DNA of 64,000 bases from WHSW01 sp963759295 (GTDB lineage: Bacteria > Actinomycetota > Thermoleophilia > Solirubrobacterales > 70-9), in contig CAVWYT010000010.1 of assembly GCA_963759295.1 (NCBI GenBank), forward strand, positions 248,001 through 312,000, given 5' to 3'. A model generated the notes under the pieces. The model searched no databases, was not told where the DNA came from, and saw only the letters and a program-made list of their open reading frames with translations. The translations under genes were made by a program, and so were the position numbers. Positions 8,915 through 17,046 of the stretch are shown piece after piece. Position 1 is the first letter of the stretch. The number at the start of each line of letters is the position of its first letter.

Positions 8915-10136
8915 CGCCGCCGGGCGGCCTGATCAGGGGCCCCGTGCGTCCGGACCGACGGTCGATGCTTCGCTTCGCGTCGCTTCGCTGGGCGGCGCTG
9001 CCGATCGTCGATCGGCGCTGGACGCTGCCGATGGCGGCCGTGGCGCTCGGCTTTGGGCTCTTCGTCGGGGTCGCGATCGGCCCGGGTACCGAGGGCAGCC
9101 TCGGGACGCCGTCGCCGATGCTCGTCCAGGTCCCGGCCCCGAGCGGCGACGCGCCGGGCGCCGTCGCCTCGGCGCCACCCGGTGGCGGCTCCGGCGCCGC
9201 CGGACCGAACGGCGGCGGCTCGCGGGGCGCCGACAACCCGTCGGCCACGCCGACCACGCCGTCGATCGCCTCGACTCCGTTGACCCCCTCGACGTCGACC
9301 TATCCCCGACCTATCGCACCTACCCGACGACGCCGACGGACGCCGGCGATCAGGCGGCGAGCGCCGACACCGGGACGATGCTCACGGGCACGGTGGTGCA
9401 CCTGAACCCGAAGGCGGGCAGCTACTCGATCGCCACCGACGACCGGAGACTCGTCGCGATCCATGCCGACCATCTGCCCGATCCCGGCGATCGGCTCTCC
9501 GTCGAGACGCGGCCACTGGCCAACGGCACCTATGACGAGGAGGGGGATCGTGACCGCGACGGCACTGGCAACACCGCCCGCTTCACCGGAACCGTCACCT
9601 ATCGCGACCCCGCCAGCGGCCGGTACACGGTCTCGGCCGCGGGCGTCTCGCTGCTGGTGCGCGGACCGGAGCAAAGCGAGCCGCCGAAGCGCGGCGACCG
9701 GGTCGAGGTTCAGGGCCTGATCGCGCCCGGCCCGGAGAACGCCGAGCCGGCGGCCGATCCGACTCGGGGATGCGGTCAGCCTCCGCCCGCGCCACGTCCG
9801 GCGGAGTCGACGATCCGCGAGCTCGACGTTTCGGTGACCGGCGCGGGAGCCGCGAGTACCCAGGCGGGCGACGGGAGCGACTTCGAGGGGATCGTCGAGG
9901 GCGTGTGCCGCGACGACCGCAGGCTGATCATCTCCGCCGACGACCTGCGCGAGTCCGGGGCGGACCTCACCTTCGACGTCCCGGGGAGCATCTCGATGGG
10001 CAAGCTCGAGCCGGGACGGATACTGCGCCTCGCCGCCGTCATCCACGACAACGGCTCATACGAGCTCACCGGCCTGGCCAGCGACGAGCGCGCCAAGGGC
10101 GCCGACGACGAGGACCGGATCCGCGGTCAGCTGTAG
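8911..10136 (+). CDS. Membrane-anchored protein with OB-like repeats, apparently frameshifted
   Basis: Coding starts at GTG 8911 with a basic N terminus, a transmembrane helix (LPMAAVALGFGLFVGVAIG) and a Thr/Pro/Gly linker. Near 9270-9330 that frame turns arginine-rich and stops at 9405. The frame one base back then gives three beta-rich segments beginning GTVVHLNPKAGSYSIATDD, FTGTVTYRDPASGRYTV and FEGIVEGVCRDDRRLIIS, each followed by a GDRL/GDRV/GRIL turn, ending at 10136. One missing base, for example in the run of five C at 9284-9288, would join them into one protein of about 408 residues. A separate start at ATG 9378 has no ribosome site. The repeats look like tandem OB-type barrels outside the membrane. 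Confidence 0.55.
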
Positions 10137-10145
10137 GTCGTTCGC

Positions 10146-10595
10146 TCAGCCGTCGAGCGTCGTGTAGCCCCGGGCGCCGAAATCGAAGCCGAGCAGATCG
10201 CCGCGCGGGTTCGCGCGGTCGCCGTGGTGGTAGGCGCGGACCTCGGCGATCAGCCCGTGCTCGAGCCGGAACCACTCGGTGCCCCGGTTGAGCCGGCGCT
10301 CACCGGTCTTCGGATCGCGCCAGGTCATCGTCCACTCGATCACCGCCTCGTCGCCGTCCGCGATTCCGTGCTCGAGCCACCACCGGCCCTCGAGCTCGTC
10401 GATCGCCCAGCGTGCGTTCTCGGCGATCTCCCGCCCCCGGTGTGGACCGAGGCGCGTGTAGTAGTGGGTCGCGTCGGCGGTGAAATGCGAGGCGATCGCC
10501 TCGAGCTCGCCCGTGTTGAGCGACTCGTAGTAGCTGCGGATGTGCTCGAGGGCGCCGATCCCGGGATTGTCCCTCGTGCCGTCGATCCGGGCCAC
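10146..10595 (-). CDS. NTF2-like / SnoaL-type protein
   Basis: The 149-residue protein matches the alpha+beta cone fold of the NTF2/SnoaL superfamily: IRSYYESLNTGELEAIASHF (first helices), VIEWTMTWRDPKTGERRLNR (strand pair) and a C-terminal EVRAYHHGDR. Members are isomerases, cyclases or ligand-binding proteins; the substrate cannot be told. It starts at GTG 10595 and is divergent from the YCII-sigma pair, sharing a 61-bp intergenic region. Confidence 0.75.
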   Translation of the reverse strand: MARIDGTRDNPGIGALEHIRSYYESLNTGELEAIASHFTADATHYYTRLGPHRGREIAENARWAIDELEGRWWLEHGIADGDEAVIEWTMTWRDPKTGERRLNRGTEWFRLEHGLIAEVRAYHHGDRANPRGDLLGFDFGARGYTTLDG

Positions 10596-10656
10596 CTCCG
10601 TTCGTCGTTAGGGTGCAAAGCGGCGAATCGCGCCGCGCGGACGACAGGAGGTTCGG

Positions 10657-11049
10657 ATGAAGTACATGCTGACGCTGCTCGGCGAGGAGGGCGGCTGGGA
10701 GGACGCCACGCCCGACGAGATGAAGGCCGAGATGGATCGGTGGGCGCAGTTCGGCCAGTCGCTGGTCGACGCCGGGGCATACCTCGCGGGTGAGGGCCTC
10801 CAGGAGAGCTCCACGGCGACCACGGTCCGAATCGGCGACGACGGGGAGCGCATGGTCACCGACGGCCCCTTCGCCGAGACCAAGGAGCAGATCGGCGGCT
10901 TCTATCTGCTCGAGTGCGAGAATTTGGACGAGGCGCTCGAGTGGGCGAAGCAGGTCCCGGCCAGCCGGGGCGCGATCGAGGTCCGGCCGGTGATGGACTA
11001 CACCCAGTACGGCTACGAGGAGCCGGGCGCCGCCAAGACGGAGGCCTGA
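10657..11049 (+). CDS. YCII-related (DGPF-domain) protein, partner of ECF42 sigma factor
   Basis: The 130-residue protein has the YCII/DGPF signature MVTDGPFAETKEQIGGFYLL, and its N terminus MKYMLTLLGEEG is typical. An AGGAGG ribosome site (10646-10651) sits 5 nt before ATG 10657. DGPF proteins are encoded directly before ECF42-type sigma factors in many actinobacteria and are thought to act in the same response. The stop (11047-11049) coincides with the beginning of the sigma frame, implying coupled translation. Confidence 0.85.
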   Translation: MKYMLTLLGEEGGWEDATPDEMKAEMDRWAQFGQSLVDAGAYLAGEGLQESSTATTVRIGDDGERMVTDGPFAETKEQIGGFYLLECENLDEALEWAKQVPASRGAIEVRPVMDYTQYGYEEPGAAKTEA

Positions 11050-12269
11050 TCGAGGGATCGCATGAGCGGATCGACCGCCTGTTCCGGCACGAGTCGGGAC
11101 GGGCGGTCGCGACGCTGATCCGGGTGCTCGGCGAGTTCGACCTCGCCGAGGAGGTCGTCCAGGAGGCGTTCGTCGTCGCGCTCGAGCGCTGGCCGGCCGA
11201 CGGCGTCCCGGACAACCCTGGCGCCTGGATCACCCGCGTCGCGCGCAACCGGGCGATCGACCGGCTGCGCCGGCGGCGGACGCTGGAGGCGAAGCGCCCC
11301 GAGCTCGAGGCGCTGGAGGCGCTGCGGGCACCGGACGAGGAGGCGAACGGCGAGGACCTGCCCGACGACCGGCTGCGCCTGATCTTCACCTGCTGCCATC
11401 CTGCCCTGCCGACCGAGGCGCGGGTGGCGTTGACCCTGCGCACGCTCGGCGGTCTGAGCACGGCGGAGATCTCGCGCGCGTTCCTGGTCTCCGAGACGAC
11501 GATGGCGCAGCGGCTGGTGCGCGCCAAGCGCAAGATCCGCGACGCAGGCATCCCCTACGAGGTGCCGCCGGCGGAGCGCCTCGGCGAGCGGCTGGGATCC
11601 GTGCTCGCCACCCTCTATCTGATCTTCAACGAGGGCTACCTCGCCTCGGGCTCCGATTCGCTGGTCCGATCCGAGCTCTGCGAGGAGGCGATCCGTCTCG
11701 CCCGCGTGCTGAGCGGTGCGATGCCGCGCGAGCCGGAGGCGAGCGCCCTGCTTGCGCTGATGCTCCTCCACGACTCGCGTCGGTCGGCGCGCACCGATTC
11801 GCGCGGGCGCCTGGTGCTGCTCTCCGAGCAGGACCGCTCGCGGTGGGATCGGGAACGGATCGAGGAGGGGCTGGCGCTCGTCGAGCGGGCTCGCGCCTCC
11901 GGTCCGCGTCCGTACGTGCTGCAGGCGCTGATCGCCGCCGAGCACTCGCGGGCGGCGAGCGCGGACGCGACCGACTGGGATCGGATCGCGCGCCTGTACG
12001 CGTGGCTCGCCGAGATCAGCCCGTCGCCGGTCGTCGAGCTCAACCGGGCCGTCGCGATCTCGATCGTCCGGGGGCCGCAGCCGGGGCTGGAGCTGGTCGA
12101 GGCGATCTCGGGGCTCGAGTCCTACGCTCCCTACCAAGCGGCGCGCGCCGACCTGCTGCGCCGCCTCGGCCGCGCCGAGGCGGCGTACGCCTACCGGCGT
12201 GCGATCGAGCTGGCGTCGAATCCGGTCGAGCGCGACTTCCTCGAGCGCCGGCTGGCGGAGCTCATATGA
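11046..12269 (+). CDS. ECF42-type RNA polymerase sigma factor with C-terminal DUF6596/TPR extension
   Basis: The frame gives region 2 (ESGRAVATLIRVLGEFDLAE, EEVVQEAFVVALERWP), region 3/4 (LPTEARVALTLRTLGGLSTA, ETTMAQRLVRAKRKIRDA) and a roughly 200-residue extension with YLIFNEGY, RAVAISIVRGP and a helical repeat end, as in the ECF42 group. The start is unclear. In this frame the only codon near the upstream stop is CTG 11046, overlapping TGA; the ATG at 11062 behind GAGGGA is one base out of frame. Starting inside the upstream gene would add an unrelated basic stretch. One lost base near 11062 would explain it. Confidence 0.8.
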   Translation: MIEGSHERIDRLFRHESGRAVATLIRVLGEFDLAEEVVQEAFVVALERWPADGVPDNPGAWITRVARNRAIDRLRRRRTLEAKRPELEALEALRAPDEEANGEDLPDDRLRLIFTCCHPALPTEARVALTLRTLGGLSTAEISRAFLVSETTMAQRLVRAKRKIRDAGIPYEVPPAERLGERLGSVLATLYLIFNEGYLASGSDSLVRSELCEEAIRLARVLSGAMPREPEASALLALMLLHDSRRSARTDSRGRLVLLSEQDRSRWDRERIEEGLALVERARASGPRPYVLQALIAAEHSRAASADATDWDRIARLYAWLAEISPSPVVELNRAVAISIVRGPQPGLELVEAISGLESYAPYQAARADLLRRLGRAEAAYAYRRAIELASNPVERDFLERRLAELI

Positions 12270-12303
12270 CCATCGCGGCGCACTGCGCGGGCCCGCCGAC
12301 CCG

Positions 12304-13512
12304 CTAGAGCCCGTAGCTGCGCCCGATCACGTCGAGCATGATCTCGTCGGTTCCGGCGCCGATCCGGTTGAGGCGCTGGTCGCGAAAGGCGCGCTCGATC
12401 TCGTATTCCTTCATGTAGCCGTAGCCGCCGTGGATCTGCACGCACTCGTCGGCGACCTCGTGGCAGACGCGGGTCGCGAACAGCTTCGCCATCGTGATCT
12501 CGCGCACGGGATACTCGCCGTTCGCGAACCGCCAGGCGGTGGCATGGACCATCTGCTTGGCGGCCTCGATCTTGGTCGCCATGTCGGCGAACTTGTGGCG
12601 GATCGCCTGGAAGCGGCCGATCGGCCGGCCGAACGCCTCGCGCTCCTTCGCGTACTCGAGCGTGCGCTCGAACATCCGCTCGCACGACGCGTAGCACCCG
12701 GCGGCGGCGACGAGCCGCTCGCCCTGGAGCTCCCAGCTGATGTGGTAGAAGCCCTTGCCGATCTCGCCGAGGACGGCGTCGGCCGGGACCCGCATGTCCT
12801 CGAACGCGAGCTCGCCCGTGTCGGAGGCGTGCATGCCCATCTTCTCGAGCGTGCGGGAGACCGAGAATCCCGGCACCGGGTTGCCGCCCTCGTCGCGCAG
12901 GTCGACGACGAACAGGGTGATCCCGTCGTGACGGGCGTCGGGATCCGTCTTCGTCACCAGGACGCAGAAGTCCGCGCGGGCGCCGTTGGTGATGAACATC
13001 TTCGAGCCGTTGATCACCCACTCGTCGCCGTCGCGGATCGCCGTCGTGCGGATGCCGGCGACGTCGGAGCCCGCCCCCGGCTCGGTGATCCCGAGGCAGC
13101 CGATCCGCTCGCCCTTGATCCCCGGCACCAGGTAGCGCTGCTTCTGCTCCTCGGTACCGAGCAGGTGGACGGGGGGTAGGACCATGTCGGTCTGCACCGC
13201 GAAGCCCATGTTCGTGCCCCCGGACCCCGAGTAGCTCATGCACTCCGCGCGGACCAGCGAGTAGAAGTAGTCGCCGCCCTGGCCCCCGTACTGCTCCGGA
13301 AAGCAGAGCCCGAGGTAGCCGAGCTCGCCGGCGCGGCGCATCGCCTCGTCGGGCCACAGCGTCTGCTCCCACTCGTTGCGGTGCGGGTGAAGCTCGTTCT
13401 TGACCCAGGCGCTCATCGAGTCGCGGAGGTCGAGGTGCTCCTCGGTGAAGATGAAGTGCTTGCGCGACGCTCCGTGCTCGGGCTTGATCACGGGCTGAGT
13501 AGCTGTCGCCAC
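12304..13512 (-). CDS. Acyl-CoA dehydrogenase (long-chain/isovaleryl type)
   Basis: About 402 residues from GTG 13512, which has AAGGAG upstream. Motifs include ITEPGAGSDVAGIRT, NGSKMFITNGARADF, REAFGRPIGRFQAIRHKFAD and GGYGYMKEYEIERAFRDQRL. The C-terminal position reads GAGTDEIM without catalytic Glu, whereas ELQGERLVAAAG supplies the glutamate of the isovaleryl/long-chain type. It is divergent from the enoyl-CoA hydratase operon across 63 bp, so both may share one operator. The likely job is the first oxidation step of the acyl-CoA handled by that operon. Confidence 0.88.
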   Translation of the reverse strand: MATATQPVIKPEHGASRKHFIFTEEHLDLRDSMSAWVKNELHPHRNEWEQTLWPDEAMRRAGELGYLGLCFPEQYGGQGGDYFYSLVRAECMSYSGSGGTNMGFAVQTDMVLPPVHLLGTEEQKQRYLVPGIKGERIGCLGITEPGAGSDVAGIRTTAIRDGDEWVINGSKMFITNGARADFCVLVTKTDPDARHDGITLFVVDLRDEGGNPVPGFSVSRTLEKMGMHASDTGELAFEDMRVPADAVLGEIGKGFYHISWELQGERLVAAAGCYASCERMFERTLEYAKEREAFGRPIGRFQAIRHKFADMATKIEAAKQMVHATAWRFANGEYPVREITMAKLFATRVCHEVADECVQIHGGYGYMKEYEIERAFRDQRLNRIGAGTDEIMLDVIGRSYGL

Positions 13513-13575
13513 GGTCTCTCTCCTTCGGTCGAACGCCTGGACGCGAGTAGAGAGTGTAGAGTAATACTTCCTACT
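13513..13575. promoter_or_regulatory. Shared divergent promoter/operator region of acyl-CoA catabolic locus
   Basis: Only 63 bp separate the divergent GTG (13512) and TTG (13576) starts. The AT-richer part near 13559-13570 contains the inverted repeat AGTA-A-TACT, and GTAG/CTAC arms lie around it. A MerR-family regulator ends the rightward operon and is the obvious candidate to bind here. No full -10/-35 pair could be fixed. Confidence 0.4.
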
Positions 13576-14361
13576 TTGGCCGCTTACGAGAAGATCCGCT
13601 ACGGGGTCGCCGAGGGCGTCGCCACAATCACCCTCGACGACCCCGAGACGCGCAACGCTCTCTCCGACGAGCTGCTCACCGAGCTGCTCGAGGCGCTGCG
13701 GGCGGCAAAGGCGGACGACGAGGTGCGGGTGGTCGTGCTCGCCTCCTCCCACGAGAAGGTGTTCTCGGCCGGTGGCAACCTGGGCGGGTTCGCGGCCGAC
13801 GCCCCGACGGCGCACAAGTACCTTGCCACGGCCCTGTTCCCGCAGGTGTTCGTCGAGCTCGGCGAGCTCGGCAAGCCCTCGCTCGTCGCCGCGAACGGCC
13901 ACGTGCTCGCCGGCGCGCTCGGGATCGCGCTCGCCTGCGACCTGGTCGTCGCCGCCGACACGGCGGGCTTCGGGACGCCGGAGATCAACGTCGGCCTGTT
14001 CCCGTTCATGGTCATGGCGCTGATCTACCGCAACGTGCCGCGCAAGAAGACGACCGAGATGCTGCTGCTGGGCGAGCGGCTGACGGCCGAGCAGGCGCGC
14101 GAGGCGGGGATCGTCAACAAGGTGGTGGCGGCGGAGGCGCTCGACGCCGCGGTCGCCGACTGGGCCCAGAAGCTGGCGGCGAAGTCGCCGCTGGTGGTCA
14201 GGTTGGGCAAGGATGCGATCTGGCGCCAGCTCGACATGCCGCTGGTCGAGGCGCTGGAGTTCCTGCGCGCCCAGCTGACGATCGAGCTCTCGACCGAGGA
14301 CGCGATCGAGGGCGTGACGGCTTTCTTTCAGAAGCGAGAGCCCGAATGGAAGGGACGATAG
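13576..14361 (+). CDS. Enoyl-CoA hydratase/isomerase family protein
   Basis: A crotonase-fold protein of about 261 residues from TTG 13576: ITLDDPETRNALSDELL, the oxyanion-hole strand EKVFSAGGNLGGFA, ANGHVLAGALGIALACDLVV and the FGTPEINVGLFPFMVM segment. The catalytic region has GLFPF where hydratases usually carry a glutamate (G-E/x-P), so the exact reaction (hydration, isomerisation or hydrolysis) is uncertain. It opens an operon whose next gene starts 2 nt after its stop. Confidence 0.85.
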   Translation: MAAYEKIRYGVAEGVATITLDDPETRNALSDELLTELLEALRAAKADDEVRVVVLASSHEKVFSAGGNLGGFAADAPTAHKYLATALFPQVFVELGELGKPSLVAANGHVLAGALGIALACDLVVAADTAGFGTPEINVGLFPFMVMALIYRNVPRKKTTEMLLLGERLTAEQAREAGIVNKVVAAEALDAAVADWAQKLAAKSPLVVRLGKDAIWRQLDMPLVEALEFLRAQLTIELSTEDAIEGVTAFFQKREPEWKGR

Positions 14362-14363
14362 GC

Positions 14364-16031
14364 GTGAGCAACCGAGATCGAACCAACCCCCCTGCCCCCG
14401 AACGCGAGGCGCGCGAGGCGGCGGGCGTCCATTCGGCCGAGGCGCCCGAGGCGCCCCCCGAGGTCGAGGCCGGCGAGTCGACTGGGCTCAAGGGCCCGGT
14501 CGAGGACCTCCACGCCAGGCGCGAGCGGGCGAAGCTCGGCGGCGGCGAGGAGAAGATCGCCAAGCAACACGCCGCCGGCAAGCTCACCGCTCGCGAGCGC
14601 ATCGATCTGCTCGTCGATCCGGGGACGTTCGTCGAGATGGGGATCCATGCCGGCCCCCACTTCTCGCAGCGGGCGATGGACGGCAAGCAGGCGCCGGCCG
14701 ACGGGGTGATCACCGGCTGGGGCGACGTCGACGGCCGCATGGTCGCGATCGCGGCCTACGACTTCACCGTGATGGCGGGCTCGATGGGGATGACCGGAGA
14801 GCTGAAGGTCGGCCGCCTGCGCGAGCTCGCGCTGCAGAAGCGGATCCCGCTCGTCTGGCTGCTCGACTCCGCCGGCGCGCGCATCCAGGAGGCGGCCGGG
14901 TCGCTGTTCGCGGGCTCCGGCCACCTGTTCCGCGAGGAGGTGACGATGTCGGGCGTCGTGCCCCTGGTCGCCGGGATGCTCGGCCCGTGCGCCGCCGGCA
15001 CGGCCTACATCCCGGGGCTCTCGGACTTCGTGCCGATGGTCGTCGGCCAGGGCGCGATGGCGCTCGCCGGCCCGCACCTGACCAAGGCGGTGACCGGCGA
15101 GGAGATCTCGATGGAGGACCTCGGCGGCGCCAAGGTCCACTGCCGCAAGTCGGGCGTCGGCGATCTCGAGTGCGCCGACGACGCCGAATGCATCGAGGCG
15201 ATCAGGGCCTATCTGTCGTTCTTTCCCTCCAACTGCGAGCGGCGGCCGCCGGTCCGTGAGACCTCCGACCCCGACGACCGCATGTCGGAGAAGCTGCTCG
15301 ACATCGTCCCGGAGTCGAACCGCCACCCCTACGACATGTACGAGCTGATCCGGGAGATCGTCGACGACGGCGAGATCTTCGACATCAAGCCGAGGTTCGC
15401 GAAGACGATCATCACCTGCCTGGCGCGGTTCGGCGGCATGCCGGTGGGCATCGTCGCCAACCAGCCGAAGCAGCTCGGCGGGATCCTCGAGAACGATTCG
15501 GCCGACAAGGCGGCCAGGTTCGTCAACCTGTGCGACGCCTTCAACATCCCACTCGTCTTCCTTCAGGACGTGCCGGGGTTCATGGTCGGCTCCAAGGTCG
15601 AGCACGCCGGGATCATCCGCCACGGCGCGAAGATGCTCTACGCCGTCTCGCGGGCGACGGTGCCGAAGATCACGGTCGTCGTGCGCAAGGCCTACGGCGC
15701 CGGCTACTACGTGATGAACGGCAAGGCCTACGAGCCCGACCTGATCGTCGCCTGGCCCTCCGCAGAGATCTCGGTGATGGGCGCCGAGGGCGCCGTCAAC
15801 ATCATCGGGCGCTCGGCGATCGAGGCCGCCGACGACCCGGAGGCGACCAGAGAGACGATGCTCGAGGCCGTCCGCAAGCAGATCGATGTCTACATCGCGG
15901 CCCGCAACGCGACGATCGACGACGTCATCGATCCGCGCGAGACGCGCCCGACGATCATCCGCGGGCTTCGGATGGCGAAGGACAAGCGCGTCGAGCGACC
16001 GTGGCGCAAGCACGGGGTGATGCCCGTATGA
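14364..16031 (+). CDS. Acyl-CoA carboxylase, carboxyltransferase (beta) subunit
   Basis: About 555 residues with the two-crotonase-domain architecture. The N-terminal half has KQHAAGKLTARERIDLLVDP and ARIQEAAGSLFAGSGHLFRE (acyl-CoA oxyanion loop). The C-terminal half has PVGIVANQPKQLGGILENDS, DVPGFMVGSKVEHAGIIRHG and KAYGAGYYVMNGKAYEPD (biotin side). It is closest in style to propionyl-/methylcrotonyl-type enzymes. No biotin carboxylase/BCCP alpha subunit is encoded nearby, so it must borrow one from elsewhere. I chose GTG 14364 with GAAGGGA upstream; ATG 14346 would overlap the previous gene. Confidence 0.88.
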   Translation: MSNRDRTNPPAPEREAREAAGVHSAEAPEAPPEVEAGESTGLKGPVEDLHARRERAKLGGGEEKIAKQHAAGKLTARERIDLLVDPGTFVEMGIHAGPHFSQRAMDGKQAPADGVITGWGDVDGRMVAIAAYDFTVMAGSMGMTGELKVGRLRELALQKRIPLVWLLDSAGARIQEAAGSLFAGSGHLFREEVTMSGVVPLVAGMLGPCAAGTAYIPGLSDFVPMVVGQGAMALAGPHLTKAVTGEEISMEDLGGAKVHCRKSGVGDLECADDAECIEAIRAYLSFFPSNCERRPPVRETSDPDDRMSEKLLDIVPESNRHPYDMYELIREIVDDGEIFDIKPRFAKTIITCLARFGGMPVGIVANQPKQLGGILENDSADKAARFVNLCDAFNIPLVFLQDVPGFMVGSKVEHAGIIRHGAKMLYAVSRATVPKITVVVRKAYGAGYYVMNGKAYEPDLIVAWPSAEISVMGAEGAVNIIGRSAIEAADDPEATRETMLEAVRKQIDVYIAARNATIDDVIDPRETRPTIIRGLRMAKDKRVERPWRKHGVMPV

Positions 16032-16114
16032 GCCTCGACGGCACCGCGCCGAACGAGTCGTCGATCGCGGCCGCGTCCGCCGCCCGTCCCGTCCAATCCC
16101 CGGAGGAGCGATGA
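16028..16114 (+). CDS. Possible 28-aa coupled ORF between carboxylase and BKACE
   Basis: A tiny frame begins at an ATG overlapping the carboxylase stop (ATGA, 16028) and ends at a TGA overlapping the BKACE start (ATGA, 16111). Its peptide begins MSLDGTAPNESSIAAASAAR. It also contains the GGAGGAG (16102-16108) that serves the BKACE start. Its likely role is to carry ribosomes across the 80-nt gap; whether the peptide does anything is unknown. Confidence 0.4.
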   Translation: MSLDGTAPNESSIAAASAARPVQSPEER

Positions 16115-17046
16115 GCGCGTTCGAGGATCCGGTGATCATCAGCTGCAGCATCTCGGGCGCGATCGCCAACCGCGATCAGTGCCCGGCGATCCCGTACACC
16201 CCCGAGGAGTACGCGGCCGAGGCTCGACGCGCGGTCGACGAGGGGGCGTCGCAGATCCACATCCACGCCCGGTCGCCGGACGGTACCCCGAGCTATGAGA
16301 TCGAGGACTTCCGCGCGATCACCGAGGCGATCCTGGCCGAGGTCGAAGACGTGATCGTCAACTACTCGACCGGCGCGATCGGCGTCCCGCTCGACAAGCG
16401 GATCGCCTACCTGCGCGAGCTGCGCCCCGACGTCGCGGCGCTGAACATGGGCTCGATGAACTACGCCAAATACTCGCGGCGGCGCAAGGACTTCGTCTTC
16501 AAGGCCGTGTTCGAGAACTCGTTCGACACCATCATCGAGTTCTTGACCGCGATGCGCGAGCTTCGGATCAAGCCCGAGCACGAGTGCTTCGACGCCGGAC
16601 ACGTCGCCAACCTCGATCCCCTGATCGACATGGGCCTGCTCTCGGAGCCGCTGCAGATCTCGCTGGTCATGGGGGTGAACGGCGGCATCCGACCGAACGC
16701 CCGCAACGTCGCCTTGATGTCGGAGCAGATCCCGGGCGGCGCCGAGGGCGAGAACGCGTGGCAGGTGATCGGGGTCTCGCGCGACCAGTGGAAGCTGCTC
16801 GGCGCCTCGCTGGTGCTCGGGGGCAACGTCCGCGCGGGGCTCGAGGACAACCTCTACCTCCCGAACGGCGAGATGGCGCGCTCGAACGGCGACCTGATCG
16901 CCAAGGCGCGCCAGATGGCCGAGGACGTCGGCCGTCGCACGGCGACGGTGGCCGAGGCCCGCGAAATGCTTGGGCTGAAGCCGAAGCGCCAACGACCGCC
17001 GGTCGCCTCCTCCGCGCCGCGCCCGGGGGCCTCGGAGTCGGCATGA
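16111..17046 (+). CDS. Beta-keto acid cleavage enzyme (BKACE, DUF849 family)
   Basis: The 311-residue protein is a TIM-barrel BKACE. SCSISGAIANRDQCPAIPYT is the N-terminal signature; HIHAR carries the paired zinc-binding histidines; ECFDAGHVANL and GVNGGIRPN follow. Enzymes of this family condense a beta-keto acid with acetyl-CoA to give acetoacetate and a new acyl-CoA (Kce-like chemistry); substrate range is broad across the family and cannot be set here. GGAGGAG lies 2 nt before the start. The next gene overlaps its stop as ATGA. Confidence 0.87.
   Translation: MSAFEDPVIISCSISGAIANRDQCPAIPYTPEEYAAEARRAVDEGASQIHIHARSPDGTPSYEIEDFRAITEAILAEVEDVIVNYSTGAIGVPLDKRIAYLRELRPDVAALNMGSMNYAKYSRRRKDFVFKAVFENSFDTIIEFLTAMRELRIKPEHECFDAGHVANLDPLIDMGLLSEPLQISLVMGVNGGIRPNARNVALMSEQIPGGAEGENAWQVIGVSRDQWKLLGASLVLGGNVRAGLEDNLYLPNGEMARSNGDLIAKARQMAEDVGRRTATVAEAREMLGLKPKRQRPPVASSAPRPGASESA

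Noticed and set aside
9284..9290. Programmed minus-one frameshifting at the C run
   Set aside because: No X-XXY-YYZ slippery heptamer fits the reading frame and no strong stimulatory stem follows; a lost base is simpler.
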